In this document: positions 24,734 to 38,181 of the stretch, one piece after another
How positions within the stretch are numbered: position 1 is the first letter of the stretch
Layout of the letters: every line of letters starts with the position of its first letter
Assembly: GCA_007258455.2 (NCBI GenBank)
Contig: VDFB02193867.1
Coordinates: forward strand, 566,459,742 to 566,523,741
From: Sequoia sempervirens
Lineage: Eukaryota; Streptophyta; Pinopsida; Cupressales; Cupressaceae
Length of the DNA: 64,000 nt
Direction: 5' to 3'
The notes under the pieces: generated by a model
Databases searched by the model: none
What the model saw: only the letters and a program-made list of their open reading frames with translations
Told to the model about the DNA's origin: nothing
Program-made: the position numbers and the translations under genes

Positions 24734-27207
24734 TGTAATGCCCCTCTGTGAATTCACCTTATTAGTATTGTCTGATTTATGCTTGGGGAATTATTTGTTG
24801 CATTAATATAAATTAATTTATTAAAAGCCATGGTATAAGATAAATTAAGAACTTAACAAAAGAATAAAATATAATAAATTATATACGACACAAATATATA
24901 AATAAAATAAATAATTACCCAACTATTTCCCTAAGTAATAAATATTGTAAAAGTAAATAATTGTAACTAAGGGAAATAGAAGCAAATAAACAAAATTTAA
25001 TTCTTTGCATAAGTAATGGTAGGTGTTACAGAAATAGTCATCAATAGTAAACTATGCTTGCATGTGCCTCCACTCAGATGGATCCCTCTCCCTATTCGCA
25101 TGTCATGAAAACTAATTTTGGAATATACTCCTTGTAACTGTCTCTTGATGGAGCCTAAGTCATTTTCCTTTGTTAGGGGGTGTTTGAGAAAAATTGATTA
25201 CTTCTCATCATAATGGTGGATTCCACATGTAGAAGATTGAGAGATGGTATGCTTAGGGAGAGCTTGCACTAGTTCTCCTTATACATGATGCTAATGCAAA
25301 TTCAATTGTAGTCCCCTCTCTTTTCAACCACTTCCTTCGTTCACTTGTATCCAATATTTCCTCTTCCTGATCTCAAGGAAAGGGTTTGGTCCTGGTGGCT
25401 TTCAATTGAACTCCTGATTTCTACTTAAAATTATTGACATCCGTTGGCCTGGACAGAGGACTGCATAGTTGGGACCTCGGGAAAAAGATGGTGAATCAGA
25501 GTGTAGGAGAGCGGGAACAAAAAGACACAGATGGCATCAAGAGAAGGGGGAGGTATATGAAAAAGTATCCAGACACATCGTAGGAATTCTAGGTAAGTAA
25601 TAGTCATTTGACTTCAATATTCATGACTGAATAAATGTGAAACAAGTAAACCCCAATTATCACTAGCTTTAATTCATGAATGGTTGATTTAATTAGAGGT
25701 CAATTCCTTAACTTATGCATCTATTATGTAAAGGAATTTCATGACTTTTATATATAAGTGAACACATAATGATTAGATTAGAACCTATGCAGTCCTGGTG
25801 AACTCTATCAAAGTAAATTTTTAGATTAATCATTGCTTGAATAACCCTTTTACCCACATTTAGTTCTCCTTCAGGTTTTACCAGAAATCAGGCCCTCATA
25901 TTTCCCTATGAGATTTCATCCTGAAACATATGTATTTCATTACTTGAAGATTTAAAATGCTTAGATCATGGCTTAAAACCTTCTACAAATGCGTCTTAAT
26001 TAAACTTAGGAAACCTCGATTCCTTTATTTGGGTGGTAGAATGTTTAAGCTTGAAAAATTTATTGAAGACAGAATGTAGTGACCTCATTAAATCTTATTA
26101 GAAGTTTGGAAAAAGATTCTTCCCTGCTCATTCAAATTAGATATTCTTGAATGTGATATTATAACCAATATGCCACAGTTTTTATTCGATTTACATATTT
26201 TGTGCTTAACTTTTGATTATGTATTAATAAGTGTTTATGCTTGTGCTCATAAAATCTTCCACCTTTTGTGATTGCTTCCTTTAGTGTCATGAGTATTCTT
26301 CATAAGAACATTGAACGTGTTTAAAGTGATGGAAATGGTTAACATCTCTCAGAACAATGTCTCTTGATACAATCTTGGAGATGAATTTAGAAGCAGCACA
26401 GAAATCTGAGTATACATAGAGGTTCTTAACAACTCTAATAGTTGTGCCAAGGGCCATGTTTAACAAACCAAATGCTATTGCCTACTTTTCACTATGGTGG
26501 TAGACAAATGATTCCTTTTTCTTCTTTTCCACATTATTAAGTAAGATTCTTGAATCTGGAAATACTTTGTTGTCTTCTTTTTTCAAGCCAATTTCTCTAT
26601 TTCTACACAGATCTCCCATGTTTGTGGATGTGTTATATTTCCTACACAAAAGCAAGTACCATTTTAAGGCCTCCAAACCAACTACACCAAGGTATCTTTT
26701 TAATTCCTCTTTCTTCATCAATCTCTTTACTATTTGAATCTCACCACACCTGTCCACTTCTACACAAGATGTTTTAGAGAAGAACATAAGTTGCAGCATT
26801 TATAGGATTCAACTAAAAAGGAGGTGTTGTTGGAAATACTCTGCCTATATTCATATATGATCCACATGTTCATAGGAAAAAATTCCCTATTGTTATGCTT
26901 TGATGGATGTCCCTTCATCATCATTGGATATCTGATATAGTACATATTATTATAGCACAAGTCTAGTTTTTTTATTAGTTCATTTAGCAACACTAATTAT
27001 CTCCACTAGAACATTGTCCTTGTTTAAAATTAAGGAAAAATCCTCATCTCTTAAGAATTATTTCTCTTAAAGTAATGTTGAAGATAAATTCGGTCACACT
27101 ATGGCTATCAGAGCATACTTGAAGGTTCTAAGAAACTACATCAGTGATTCCAAGCATCGGCATTTTTCTTATTAGGAATAGTGTCCAATTTCCTCAAATG
27201 GTGATAG

Positions 27208-27212
27208 GTAAA
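27208..27212. repeat. Left target-site duplication of D
   Basis: GTAAA, repeated exactly at 47323-47327. The empty-site form is a single GTAAA at 54889-54893 in the other X LTR. Confidence 0.88.
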
Positions 27213-28783
27213 TGAAACATACATTTTTGGGACCATATGGAGTTTCTCTTGCACTTCTAGGGTTTTTCACCTAAAAGGAGAGAGATAGGGTCCAAAAATA
27301 CTTATGTATCACTCAAATTAGGATGTGTGTGATATGATGTGATGTAAATGAAATTAACTAAATGCAATAGATTAATCTAGGTGACTGAAAAATGAATGCA
27401 AAAGTGCAATTACAACTATGCTTGAAAACACATTGTGATATGAAAAAAACTATCTAAATGAAGAAATTATTCATAACAGAAAGTACAGGGATGAATTTGA
27501 GTGCACCTAGGTGAAATGTGAGCTTTCTGGAGTGTTCTGGATGTTGGTGAAATTGACTATTTTTTCATAGTGGGACTCATTCGCCTAGGGTGGAGAATCA
27601 GTCCACCTATTGGTGAAAAACTGTCGGGAGTTGATTTTTGTCTGTCAGGATCTAAAATTTGACAAAGCTCAAGTTTTCAATCCTAAGGTGGGACTCATTC
27701 ATCATAGGTAGCGAATCATTCCTCTCGCAATTTTTTTTTAAAAATAAGATACAACTTTGCAACACCAGATCCGAGAATGTCTGCTTGTCAGGTTATCGAA
27801 GTCAAATCTGAATAAAATGGACAAATAACTCTCTCCAAGCTTCATTTTGACTCAATTTGACTTGAAGCACCTAGTTGACTTAAAAATCACTCTTCAACAC
27901 CTAATAACCTGTCAAGTCTACAAACAAAGGGCTGCAAACAAATAAGTAAAAGGGGAAAAATGATTAGGGGTTAGTGAATAGGGGTTTGACTTAGTCAAAC
28001 CCCACTTTTGGTAATTAAACCCTTGAAAAGACAATGTAATGAAAGAGAAAGATAAACTAATAACATGCAAATTCTATCAACTCACCTAACTCTTGATAAT
28101 GCAAAATTAAAGTAATGTCAATAGTTGCTTCAAAGTGCTTGAAAAGTGTTTGAATTGTTGATGTAAAATGCTTGAATGCTTGAAAATGCTTGAATATGAT
28201 ATGTGAATGTTGGAGGACCTAAAATGGGGTGAAAATCACTTATTTATACAATTCTTGTGCCTTAGTATCTATTCATACCTCATGATAGGCCGACACCAAG
28301 TGATTTTGAATAAACTCCCAAAAGGAAATTTGAAATATTTTGAATTTGGGGCGAAGGGGGAGTCATTCGCTACCCATGGCGAATGGGTCCCACCTAGGAC
28401 CTAAGAACATGTGTCAGAAAAAAAGTTGAATTTAATGTTGTTTCTCAGGATAATATGCAAAAATACACTTAATTACAACTTATGAGGGCATAAAGAGACC
28501 AAATAAAGCATGAGAAGGGTGTAAATAGTGAAAATATACCTAGAAGAGTGTGAAAGCTTGTTACAAGACTTTACAACACTTCAAAATAGGGCTTATTGAT
28601 GAGTGAAAATGTGGTTTTTAGGTGAATTGCATTAAATAGAGTCTAGAAGAATGTAGAAATGTCTTACAATACTTCACAACACCTTAACAAGACATTGTTG
28701 TTTAAATTTTAGTACCTAAATAAGCATGTTCAAGCCATGATACAACATAAAATCAAAGCAACATAGTTCCAACACCATGAAAC

Positions 28784-29224
28784 TATAGGAGTTTAGGTGA
28801 ACTCCTCAAACCCCCTAGAATCACCTGCAAGACAAAAACTTCCACAAGAGAGAAATGGCAGAAAAATCATGCTATCATTAAGATGCAAGGATGCCAAATT
28901 GAATATGACATGATTACAAATGTACAAGATGCTTGATTATATAGGCATGAGAGAAAACCTAAGATGCATGAGATGTTGCCATGTATCTTGATCTAACAAC
29001 ATGTGACAATATGTGAACCCTATCTAGATGATTATTAAATGTTGAGATAAGTTCTAGAAGGACAACTCATCTTTTAGAAGGAATCTTATCCCACCAAACA
29101 AGGGAATATTATCCCATTTATTTATTAAATGATTTATCTAATAATGTAACCTAGGACTTAATTAATTAAATGCAAGACCTAAGTTAACTTATGCTAGTGT
29201 AATAATTAATTAATTACACCAACA
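28784..29224 (-). repeat. 3' LTR of element T
   Basis: 441-bp copy matching 30604-31046 almost throughout, with a few substitutions and short indels. It abuts the C-rich plus-strand complement of the PPT. Confidence 0.88.
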
Positions 29225-30591
29225 ACCCCCCATAAGTGCAATTTAGGGAGAAGCAGATTATTATGCAAAGATGAGTCCCAGCAACAAGGCCCGATCAGGT
29301 ACTCATTTACAAATGCAATGAAAGAGAAAGAGAAAAAAACCCAGTGGAAAAAACCCCCTTCAATAAGATGACCTACTGCAAAGAAGCACTGGAAGAACTC
29401 TGATGGAGTAATACTAGAATCCTTAATTCAGCAAGCAAGGAAAGATACCTCTGTTTACAAGAAACCATAGTGGAATCATAATAATGCAACAATAGACTTG
29501 ATGCCAAGGAACACTAGAAACTCACATACTGGATCAAACCTAGAATCTATGAAGAAATAGTAGATGAAAATGATGAATGGACCCATAATGATGACAAATC
29601 AGAAAGTTGTGTCTCGCGAAGCCAATGCCAAACTGAAACTAAAACTACCCATAGGACGAGTACCATCAAGATTCTAGAACATTAACCATAAAAATATGGC
29701 CCTCAAATAAGAAAGATCTGAACCAATGCAGATCAAGAACTATAAAATCCCAATGTGAAGTGTGAACCAAAGCAAACCAAAGATGTGTCCAGCTAAACAA
29801 GAAAGAAGCTAAAAGGAGACAACAAGAAACTAGACAAACTCATGCAAGTTGTCACCAACATGAAATATGGATGCAAGAACCCCCCTTGATGGAGCTTTAT
29901 ATCAGTTTATTTATTACAATACCCAATGATTGCAAAAGGAGAGAATGTAAAACATGCATAAACTACAGAGAAAATGTAAACGTAGTGCATGAAAACAAAA
30001 CTAAGTGCTTGCACAAACCAATGTTCACATCTACCTCCATGATTAAAAATAACCTCCAATCTGTGTAGAGGTTGAAACCAACTTTCTGATGATATCTCAT
30101 TTGTGAAAATCTAACACCATGGCCAAAAGTTATGATTTTTTCAAAAAAACTGAATTTAGCTTGCAGGAAATGGGTTTTCTAGCAAAAAAAGTTTACTTCT
30201 GATTTAATTTTTGCAAAATTTGTTCATAATGAGTGGACAAAAAAAGAAACCTAGAAATATTTTGAAGCTAAGAATAAAACCTAGAAATCATTTTTTGATC
30301 TAGCAAGCAGAAGATGAAAAAATAAAAATTTTAAACCTTCAGCCAAGAGAAAAATGACGCGCACCAATTTTTGTACTACGATTTTCTCCAAATCCGTACA
30401 AGATATCAAAAATTGGAAAGATACCTAGTTCATATTTTAACCCTGGATACAAAACCTAGAAATCATTTTTCCTGGAACTGAGTGGAAGCTAGATTTTTGA
30501 AGCAAAAATGAAAAACGACTGCTTGCATCCAACAAGACCTTCATGCCAAAAAATGATCTCTCATATTTGAGAAGCAGTCTGTAGCACTGAA
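29225..30591 (-). other. Non-coding interior of element T
   Basis: Nothing resembling gag or pol is seen in either strand. The frame at 29871-30068 has no recognisable domain. Confidence 0.7.
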
Positions 30592-30603
30592 GCTCTGATA
30601 CCA
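30592..30603 (-). other. Primer-binding site of element T
   Basis: Minus strand reads TGGTATCAGAGC, the standard complement of plant initiator tRNA-Met, touching the LTR end. Confidence 0.88.
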
Positions 30604-31046
30604 TGTAGGAGTTTAGGTGAACTCCTCAAACCCCCAAGAATCACCTGCAAGACAAAACACTTCCATAAGAGAGAAATGGTAGAAAAATCATGCTATCATT
30701 AAGATGCAAGGATGCCAAATTGAATATGACATGATTACAAATGTACAAGATGCCTGCTTATATAGGCATGAGAGAAAACCTAAGATGCATAAGATGTTGC
30801 CATGTGTCTTGATCCAACATGTGACAACATGTGAACCCTATCTAGATGATTATTAAATGTTGAGATAAGTTATAGAAGGGCAACTCATCTTCTAGAAGGA
30901 ATTTTATCCCACCAAACAAGGAAGGGAATATTATCCCATTTATTTACTAAATGATTTATCTAATAATGCAACCTAGGACTTAATTAATTAAATGCAAGAT
31001 GTAAGTTAACTTATGCTTGTGTAATAATTAATTAATTACACCAACA
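30604..31046 (-). repeat. 5' LTR of element T
   Basis: 443-bp copy with TG and CA ends, matching 28784-29224. Confidence 0.88.
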
Positions 31047-31101
31047 AAAACAAAACCTATAAGACAATAAAAATGATAAGGGACCATTTTTCTATGGCAC
31101 A

Positions 31102-31114
31102 TTTACCCCCACTT
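31102..31114 (-). other. Polypurine tract of element D
   Basis: Minus strand reads AAGTGGGGGTAAA next to the 3' LTR start; compare AAGTGGGGGCTAAA in E. Confidence 0.7.
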
Positions 31115-31240
31115 TAGTGAGAGGATGAATCTGCTTCAAACTTACACTAAAGTAGCCATGAACATTGAGGGGAGGGTTCAAATGTACTTACATTAGCAAG
31201 ATGGAATGAAAATGATCAAGAGGGATCATCAAGACCCCAA

Positions 31241-32557
31241 TGATGAGCCTAAAATATGCTCATAATTTAATGTTATGATAAACTTTTAAATGACTTCATT
31301 TTTGCTATTTCATGACTGTTTAAACTTTGTTGAAACCTTTTATGGGGATATCCTGTAGCAAGACACTTTTATATTCCTACAGCCTATTGCGTTGACTTGA
31401 TTGCATTTATTGCCCTGTTGACTCCCGAAAATGGCTGGTATATCGTATACAGTTTTTGAATGGTGAAGTAGATTTGAAATGTGTGATTAATGAATAGATA
31501 TCGTGTATGTACCATATGCATTTTCTTGCACATCTGTTACCTTTTGTTTTGCAGGTTGTTGAAGAATGATCGAGTCAAGCACAGCTGATCTCGGCCTTGC
31601 AGTAAATCCCATTTCCTACACGACTTTGAGGAAGCTCCGCCAAAGACTCTTTGACCGAAACTGATTTGAAAAGATTTTTTTAATGGAAAGTCAATCTAGA
31701 GAGAGTGGAGCACTAGATTCTCTCTGAATCGGGTTGAACACATAAATTCATTTATGAAGTTTGTTCCTTGATTCAGGGATATACTTTACTTCCACGTCTT
31801 TCTTTGATGAAGTTAGTTAGTTAGTTGTTCTTTTAATTTAAAAATAAGATACTCCTCCTGCGCGAGGTAGTGGTAGAAGATGAATAGAATGAGTAATAGA
31901 TGATTTTTTAGGTAAGATAGAAACAGAGTAGCAGAGATCATGTAAGAATCAGTATGATAATGAAAGACAAATCGTTTGACCGTTTTGTTGTTAGTTTTCA
32001 CACCAACAAGACAATGTATTTCGTTCTATTTTCATGAATAAAGATCGATGAAGTTCGAGTTCAGCATACGTATGTCGGTAGATGCTTGCTAAGGGGCCCA
32101 CTTAAGTAAGTATCTGTAGTTAATTAGTTAGATGTTCTTTTCTCTGATATCCAGTTAGCTTTCATATTTTGAAGTTTTTACGCAAACTCAGTCTTACTTG
32201 CTCCTACGGCATAGAAGTCCATCCACTGTGACTATTCTGTAGCATAAAGGCCGGTTCATGGTTTATTGCCCGATCGTAGCTATTACAGTTTTTGTTTTAA
32301 TCAAGCATAGTTGAGTTAAAGAATTCTGCATTACCATTCTGTAGCTTAGATAGAATTTCTTTCCAGTATGTATTTTTGCTAAGATTTGACCAAAACAAAT
32401 TCCTAATGCATATATTTTGCTGCGCCATTTAAAGTCTACGTTCCCTGGTTTGACAAGTAAATGAACGTCCACAGAAAGATATTAGTCACCTGTCGGAATG
32501 TCCAATTCCCAGGAAAGTTTCACTATGATATTCATATCCTTTTGTGAGTGTGAGCCA
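31241..32557 (+). repeat. 5' LTR of element C
   Basis: Starts TGATGAGCCTAAAATATGC and ends GTGAGCCA. Near-identical to 41252-42574 except in a block at about 32045-32345. Confidence 0.93.
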
Positions 32558-32561
32558 TTTT

Positions 32562-32579
32562 TGGCACCGTTGCCGGGGA
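32562..32579 (+). other. Primer-binding site of element C
   Basis: TGGCACCGTTGCCGGGGA, four bases after the LTR end; matches the Athila-type tRNA-Asp site with one change from TGGCGCCG. Confidence 0.88.
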
Positions 32580-32628
32580 TGGTGTCTAACTAGGAGTTTG
32601 ACAAAGTCATTTTCAGCATTAGTTTAGT

Positions 32629-34330
32629 TTGTTAGTCAAAAAATTTCAAAATCTTTCAAGCCGTTACTCACCATATTGCATGCATAGAAGAAGAAGAGAC
32701 ACATTGGGAAGGTTCCTCCCTGAAAATCTATTTATTGAACTACCATTTGACCCAGCTGATAATGAACCTGAGGAAAATCCATTTGCTCTGCTATTCCAGC
32801 ACCCAGACATGGCAAATAATCCACCTAATAATCCACCTCCTGCATTTGAGTTTCCCATTGTTCCCCAACAAGATACTGATAATCTTAAAAACATCCCTCT
32901 TCCTTGCTTCCAAAGTTTTATGGCCTGTCACAGAAGACCCAGAAACCTTTCTGTTTGAATTTGATGTCCTCTGTCGCAGTTATGACTACAACACCGACAC
33001 TCATAAACTGAAGCTATTTCCTTCCACTTTGAAGGAGGGAGCTCTCAAATGGTTCATGAGTCTGGGAAGAGCCGTTGTAAATAGTTGGGCAGCCATGCAG
33101 ACGAAATTCCTTGAAAAATATAAGGAATATTGTAAGAGTGCCAACAAAGGTGATGACATATTCTAAATTCAGCAGAAGGAGGATGAAAGTCTGGAAGATT
33201 ATATTTCAAGGTTTTTGTTTTCATTAAAAAGAACTCAAACCATACTCTTAACGAGGACTCTCAGAAACTACTCTTTCTAAGGGGAATCAGTGATGCCTGT
33301 ATTGACGCCCTGGACCTAATGGGAGGAGGTGATATAACTCAACTGCCTTGGGATGATATACAGAAGATATGCCTTAACTACTCTCGAGCAATAGTTAAGA
33401 AAGGTCGAGGTCATCATGCTTCAGTGGGGAAGTCTTCTTCTGGTGGAGTTTCCCGAATGGAGATCACAAATCTGCTATCTGATTTCAAGCAGGACATCAT
33501 TAATAATATGGCTACACAATTGCTATGCAAAAAAACATGCAGAAGCTGAGGTAGCTTTGGCTGAGTTCTGTCCCTACTGTAGACAAAAGAAGCGTGATTG
33601 CAGATGCAAGATGGTGGCTAATCTGGAAGCCAGACAACTGCCTACTGATTTCAAACTAGTGGAAGGTGATGATGATCAAGTGTTCTTTGTTGCACAAAGG
33701 AGACCATGGGCCCAAAGGCAAGGTATGCCTCAAGACCCTTTAAATTTTGGTAATCCCTATTCTGGCTATAATAACCAATGGCAACAAGCATATGGACCAC
33801 CACCACCATGGAATCTGCCTCAACCAAATTGGTCTAATTATCAAACCCCATAGTGGCAATCTCCTCAAGGAGGTTGGCAGCAGCCACAAGGTCAATGGAC
33901 CCCACCTTCAGGAAATTGGCAACAAAATTCTCAATGGAGAGGTCCTCAATAATGGCAAAACCAGTCTCCTGGCTTCTTGCAGCCTCCACAGCCACAACAA
34001 CAGGCCCTTATGCCGCCTCCTGCAGCAACTACCACAAATCCTGGACCTCCAAAGCAAATGCCTATGCCTACCCAGCCGTTGCCTAATCCTAATAATAAGC
34101 AACAGCAGCAGCTTCAACAGCCTGTGTATATTTCTGAAGCCAACCAATATCAAGCTTATGCCTTAAATGTTAATGACATCCATCTGAGGTCTGGAACTAC
34201 TTTACTTGCTCCCAAACCACCTCTGATTACAGAAATATCTGATTCACCCCTTGAAGAATCTAATGCACCTGTTGTTTCCACTGAGCACATACCTATACCC
34301 GATACAGTTTCTATGGAACCTATTATGTAG
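32629..34330 (+). pseudogene. gag of element C
   Basis: The capsid (retrotransposon gag) domain begins near 32920: TEDPETFLFEFDVLCRSYDY, KLKLFPSTLKEGALKWFMSL and FLEKYKEYCKS, continuing in another frame with LPWDDIQKICLNYSRAIVKK. A Cys-rich segment CPYCRQKKRDCRC (about 33573-33611) takes the nucleocapsid position; a Pro/Gln-rich tail follows. The gene moves between two frames (breaks near 32900, 33236 and 33540) and has stops at 33164, 33851, 33950 and 34328. Gag would package element RNA into virus-like particles in the cytoplasm. Confidence 0.83.
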
Positions 34331-34384
34331 AGACAAGATAAACCACCTTTTCCTCAGAGGTTACAAAGTACTGAATCTAAACTC

Positions 34385-35430
34385 ATGGAAGAACCCACTT
34401 TTGATATTCTAGATCAGCTCAAAAATGTGCAAATTCAAATCCTTTTGTTTCAGGCTATTAAAGATGTTCCTATTTTTGGAAAAGCTATTAAAGAAGCCTG
34501 TTTGAAGAAGCCTGGACGAAAGAAAAAGGATCCCCAAACAATTCATATCTTAGGGAAATTGGCTGATATAATGTTGAGAAATGTAGTCATTCCAAAGTAT
34601 ATTGACCCTGGAAGCCCTGTAGTACAGATACATATAAATGGCCAAGTTGTAAAAAATGTTTTGATTGATTTAGGAGCTGCCATTAATGTAATGACAAAGC
34701 ATACTATGGACTCCTTGAATATTTCAAATATTAGGTCTACACCCACAGTTCTGCAGCTTGCAGACAGCTCCATAGTCAAACCTGATGGGATGATAGAAGA
34801 TGTAATTGTCACTCTTGAATCTTGGGAGTATCCTACTGATTTTACAATATTATCAGTTAAGGCAACTTTAGGAGGGTATCCAGTTATCCTTGGTAGGCCA
34901 TGGTTAGCAACTGCTGATGCTTTTATAGGATGTTGTTCTAGAGATATGACCATTTCTAATGGGCAGTCCACAAAGAAATTGGCTTTGTATCCGCCTGCTA
35001 AACCTCAACTAGATTTGTCCCAACCTATTTGGCCAGATGTGGGAGAAGAAACTGAAGAAGCCAATTCTTTGGCTCAATTGATGATGCTTCAAAATGATCC
35101 ATTCTCTCAACTTCAAAGTGAAGATGCTTTGCTTTTTCAAATTCTGCAATTCAATCTTGATGCAGATAGTTTATCTGATCCAAGTGACAGTCAGCATCAA
35201 TTTTTCCTGCAACAGCTAGATTCTGAGAGTTCATTGCCTAAACTTCTGACAAATTTTCATAACTTTCTTCCACAAGAGGTACAAACATCACCTATTGATT
35301 CTATGAGTAATCTCATTAAGCATATAGAATTGTCTCCAGATCATTGTTTGAATGTTAATAGTAAGTTGTCTCAGTCTCAAGAGGATGACATATTAAAAAT
35401 GCTACAAGAACAGCATAAAGATTTTGCATG
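34385..35430 (+). pseudogene. Aspartic protease region of element C pol
   Basis: VLIDLGAAINVMTKHTMDSL shows the DLGA form of the active site that is normal for Athila elements, then GGYPVILGRPWLATADAFI. It lies in the same frame as the end of gag and runs into RT without a break until 35567. The tail is rich in acidic and Gln residues. Intact by itself; the polyprotein it belongs to is interrupted. Confidence 0.85.
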
Positions 35431-36903
35431 GGAATATGGGGACATGCAGGGAATAGATCCTGGAGTCTGTACTCATAGGATATATATCAAAGAAGATTGT
35501 TCACCAGTTAGACAACCTCAGAGAAGAGTAAATCTAGCACTTAGAGAAATAGTGAAAAATGAACTTTAAAAGTTGCTTGATGCTAGTTTTATTTACCCAA
35601 TTTCTGACAGCCAATGGGTTTCTCCATTAGTCATTGTCCCCAAGAAAGAAGGAAAATGGAGAGTATGTGTAGATTACAGAAAGTTGAACAATGCAACTAA
35701 GAAAGATCATTTTCCATTACCTTTTGTAGACCAAGTACTAGATTCTCTGTCTGGTAAAAAATATTTTTCCTTCTTAGATGGTTACAGTGGGTATAATCAG
35801 ATAAAAATTGCCGCTGAAGATCAAGACAAGACCACTTTTACCTGTCCATGGGGAACATTTGCTTATTCGGTCTTGCCTTTTGGCTTATGCAATGCACCAG
35901 CAACATTTCAGAAAGCAGTAATTAGTATATTTCCTGATATATCTCATGAATGTATGGAGATTTATATGGATGATTTCACTACATATGGAGTCACATTTGA
36001 AGAAGCACTGGTGAATTTAGAAAAAGTATTAAAAATGTGTAGAGAGCAAAATTTGTCTTTAAACAGTGAAAAGTGCTTTCTAATGAAGGAAGAAGGTATT
36101 GTTCTAGGTCATCATATTTCAAAGAATGAAATTCAGGTTGACCCTGCTAAAATTGAAGTTATTCAGAATTTACAAACTCCTGCAAAACAAAAAGATGTTA
36201 GAAGTTTTCTTGGTCATGCAGGGTATTATAGAAGGTTTATAAAAGACTTTAGTAAAATTGCCAGTCCACTTTATGCTTTGTTAACAAAGGATTCCCAATT
36301 TGAGTGGACTGAGGCCTACGAAAAATCCTTCCTGTAGCTAAAGGACTTGCTTACCAAAGCCCCTGTTCTTCAAGGTCCAAAATGGAACCTGCCTTTTCAC
36401 ATACATGCTGATGCGTCTGATTTTGGTATAGTAGCAGTTTTAAGTCAAAAAAAAAATTCAATTGAGCATGCTATCTACTTTATCAGCAAAAACCTTCAAG
36501 GTCCTGAGCTCAACTATACTATTACAGAAAAGGAATTGCTTGCAGTAGTATATGCTTTGAATAAATTCAGGCATTATGTCACAGGTTATCAGATATTTGT
36601 CCACACTGACCATGCAGCAATCAAGTACCTGATGAACAAATCTGCCATTTCTGGTAGATTGGCACGATGGCTCCTGTTGTTACAAGAATTTGATATCACA
36701 ATCATTGACAAACCAGGAAGAGCTAATGTTGTAGCTAACTTTTTATCAAGACTTCAATCAGCTGCAACTGAGGAACAAGAGGTCATTGATGATAGATTTT
36801 TAGATGAACACTTGTTTTCCATTGCTGCAATACACCCTGGTATGCAGATATTGCTAATTATCTGGCAGCAAACAGAATACCAGCTCATTTTTTTCCAAAA
36901 GAA
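35431..36903 (+). pseudogene. Reverse transcriptase and RNase H of element C
   Basis: RT motifs: SDSQWVSPLVIVPKKEGKWR, VCVDYRKLNNATKKDHFPLP, FSFLDGYSGYNQI, LPFGLCNAPATFQ and the catalytic YMDDF at about 35967. SFLGHAGYYRRFIKDFSKIA marks the connection; RNase H reads HADASDFGIVAVLSQKKN, then ELNYTITEKELLAVVYAL and HTDHAA. Only two stops (TAA 35567, TAG 36335) interrupt about 480 codons, and the frame changes near 36900 before integrase. Confidence 0.9.
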
Positions 36904-38181
36904 AAGAAGTTGTTGACAGAGAAAAGTTTCAACTTTACCTAGATTGCCAATTGTCTGTTCTATACTGGCCATGATCAAGTAATGCGAAGATGTGTAAGAG
37001 AAGATGAGACTTATGATATATTGCATGTCTGCCATGATGAACCATGTGGAGGGCATTTTGTAGCAAAAATAATAGCAATGAAAATCTTTACAACAGGGTA
37101 TTACTGGCCAACATTACACAAAGATGCTGTGGCCTATATAAGGAAGTGTGACAGATGCCAGCGTATGGGAAGACCAACTAAGTCAGATGAAATGCCACTA
37201 TATCTGCAGGTAATAGTCACCCCTTTTGATAAATGGGGGATGGATTTTGTGGGGACAATTGATCCACCATCAAATGGAAAGTCATATATTCTAGTTTGCA
37301 TGGATTATGTCACAAAATGGGTCGAGGTAAAAGCTATGACTAATGCCCGAGATAACAAAGTTGCTGAATTTTTGTATGAACAAATTTTCACCAGATTTGG
37401 AGTCCCTAGAGAGCTTGTAACTGATCAAGGAGCTCAGTTTACATCAAATCTGATCACTGCACTTATGAATGACTATAAGATCAAACAAAGGAAGTCCAGC
37501 CCCTATCATCCTCAAGCCAATGGTCAGGCGGAGGTAACAAATAGAGAAATTAAAGTGATCCTCACAAAGACAGTGCAGATTCATAAAAAATACTAGAGTA
37601 ATAGACTTCCTAAAGCAGTTTGGGCTTACAGAACTACATGGAAAACAACAACTGGGTTTACACCTTTTGAGTTGCTCTATGGGAAAATAGCTATGTTACC
37701 CATTGAATTTGAACATAAAACTTTGAGGACAGCTCTTGAACTCAACATGGACTTATCCAAAGCACAGAAGGACCGTCTCCTACAGCTAAATGCTTTGGAC
37801 AAAATGAGAAAAGCCGCCTTCCAGCACATAGAAGTAATCCAATAGCAGAGAAAGAGATGGCATGATCAACACATCAAAACCAAAAAAATTTCTGCTAGAG
37901 ATTGGGCTTTGTTATATGATTCCAGGTACCAAGAAAACTAGGGTAAACTCACAACACGCTGGCTTGGGCCCTATGAGGTTGAAAATGTGTTTGACAATGG
38001 AGCTGTGCAGCTGGTCACAATTGATCCAGTCCGTTTCAAATTGCTCGTCAATGGCCACCAACTCCGACTGTACCATAAGCCAGTTTCCAAGGGAGACTTC
38101 ATGAAGCAGTTCATTCAGGTTCCTCCCACTACTCTTCCTGCAGCCGAAGGCTCTAGCCTTTCTCCTGCAGCGTTCCCGTAA
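36904..38181 (+). pseudogene. Integrase of element C
   Basis: Zinc region HVCHDEPCGGHF and KCDRCQRMG. Core with D in WGMDFVGTI, D in VTDQGAQF and E in NGQAEVTNRE, so the DDE triad is complete. The C-terminal part shows TTGFTPFELLYGK, WLGPYEVENVFDNGAVQLV and HQLRLYHK. TAG stops at 37594, 37843 and 37939 break it. All lie in one frame, so no indels occurred downstream of 36982. Confidence 0.9.

Larger units (their letters stand above)
28784..31046 (-). mobile_element. Element T: small non-autonomous LTR retrotransposon
   Basis: Near-identical 441- and 443-bp LTRs (28784-29224 and 30604-31046) flank about 1.38 kb without an ORF of note. On the minus strand the order is 5' LTR (31046-30604), PBS TGGTATCAGAGC complementary to initiator tRNA-Met (30603-30592), interior, GGGGGGT tract (29231-29225) and 3' LTR. 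LTRs begin TGTTGGTGT and end CCTACA; one end base is mutated in the 28784 copy. Flanks are GAAAC (28779-28783) and AAAAC (31047-31051), one mismatch. It fits a LARD/TRIM-like element driven by a Copia helper; the helper type is inferred. Confidence 0.88.
27213..31101 (-). repeat. 3' LTR of D, interrupted by T
   Basis: Matches 45717-47322 closely on both sides of the T insertion. It contains a minus-strand TATA (TTGTATAAATAAG, 28238-28250) and hairpin modules near 27571, 27690 and 28352. Confidence 0.88.

Noticed and set aside
26482..26799. 105-codon minus-strand frame in X LTR
   Set aside because: It has a diverged counterpart in the other LTR but no known domain, and is not kept as one long frame there; too weak to call a gene.
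30592..30603. tRNA-Met gene fragment
   Set aside because: Only the 12-base complement of the tRNA 3' end is present, next to an LTR: a primer-binding site.
34543..34971. 142-codon minus-strand frame
   Set aside because: Shadow of the protease region of element C.
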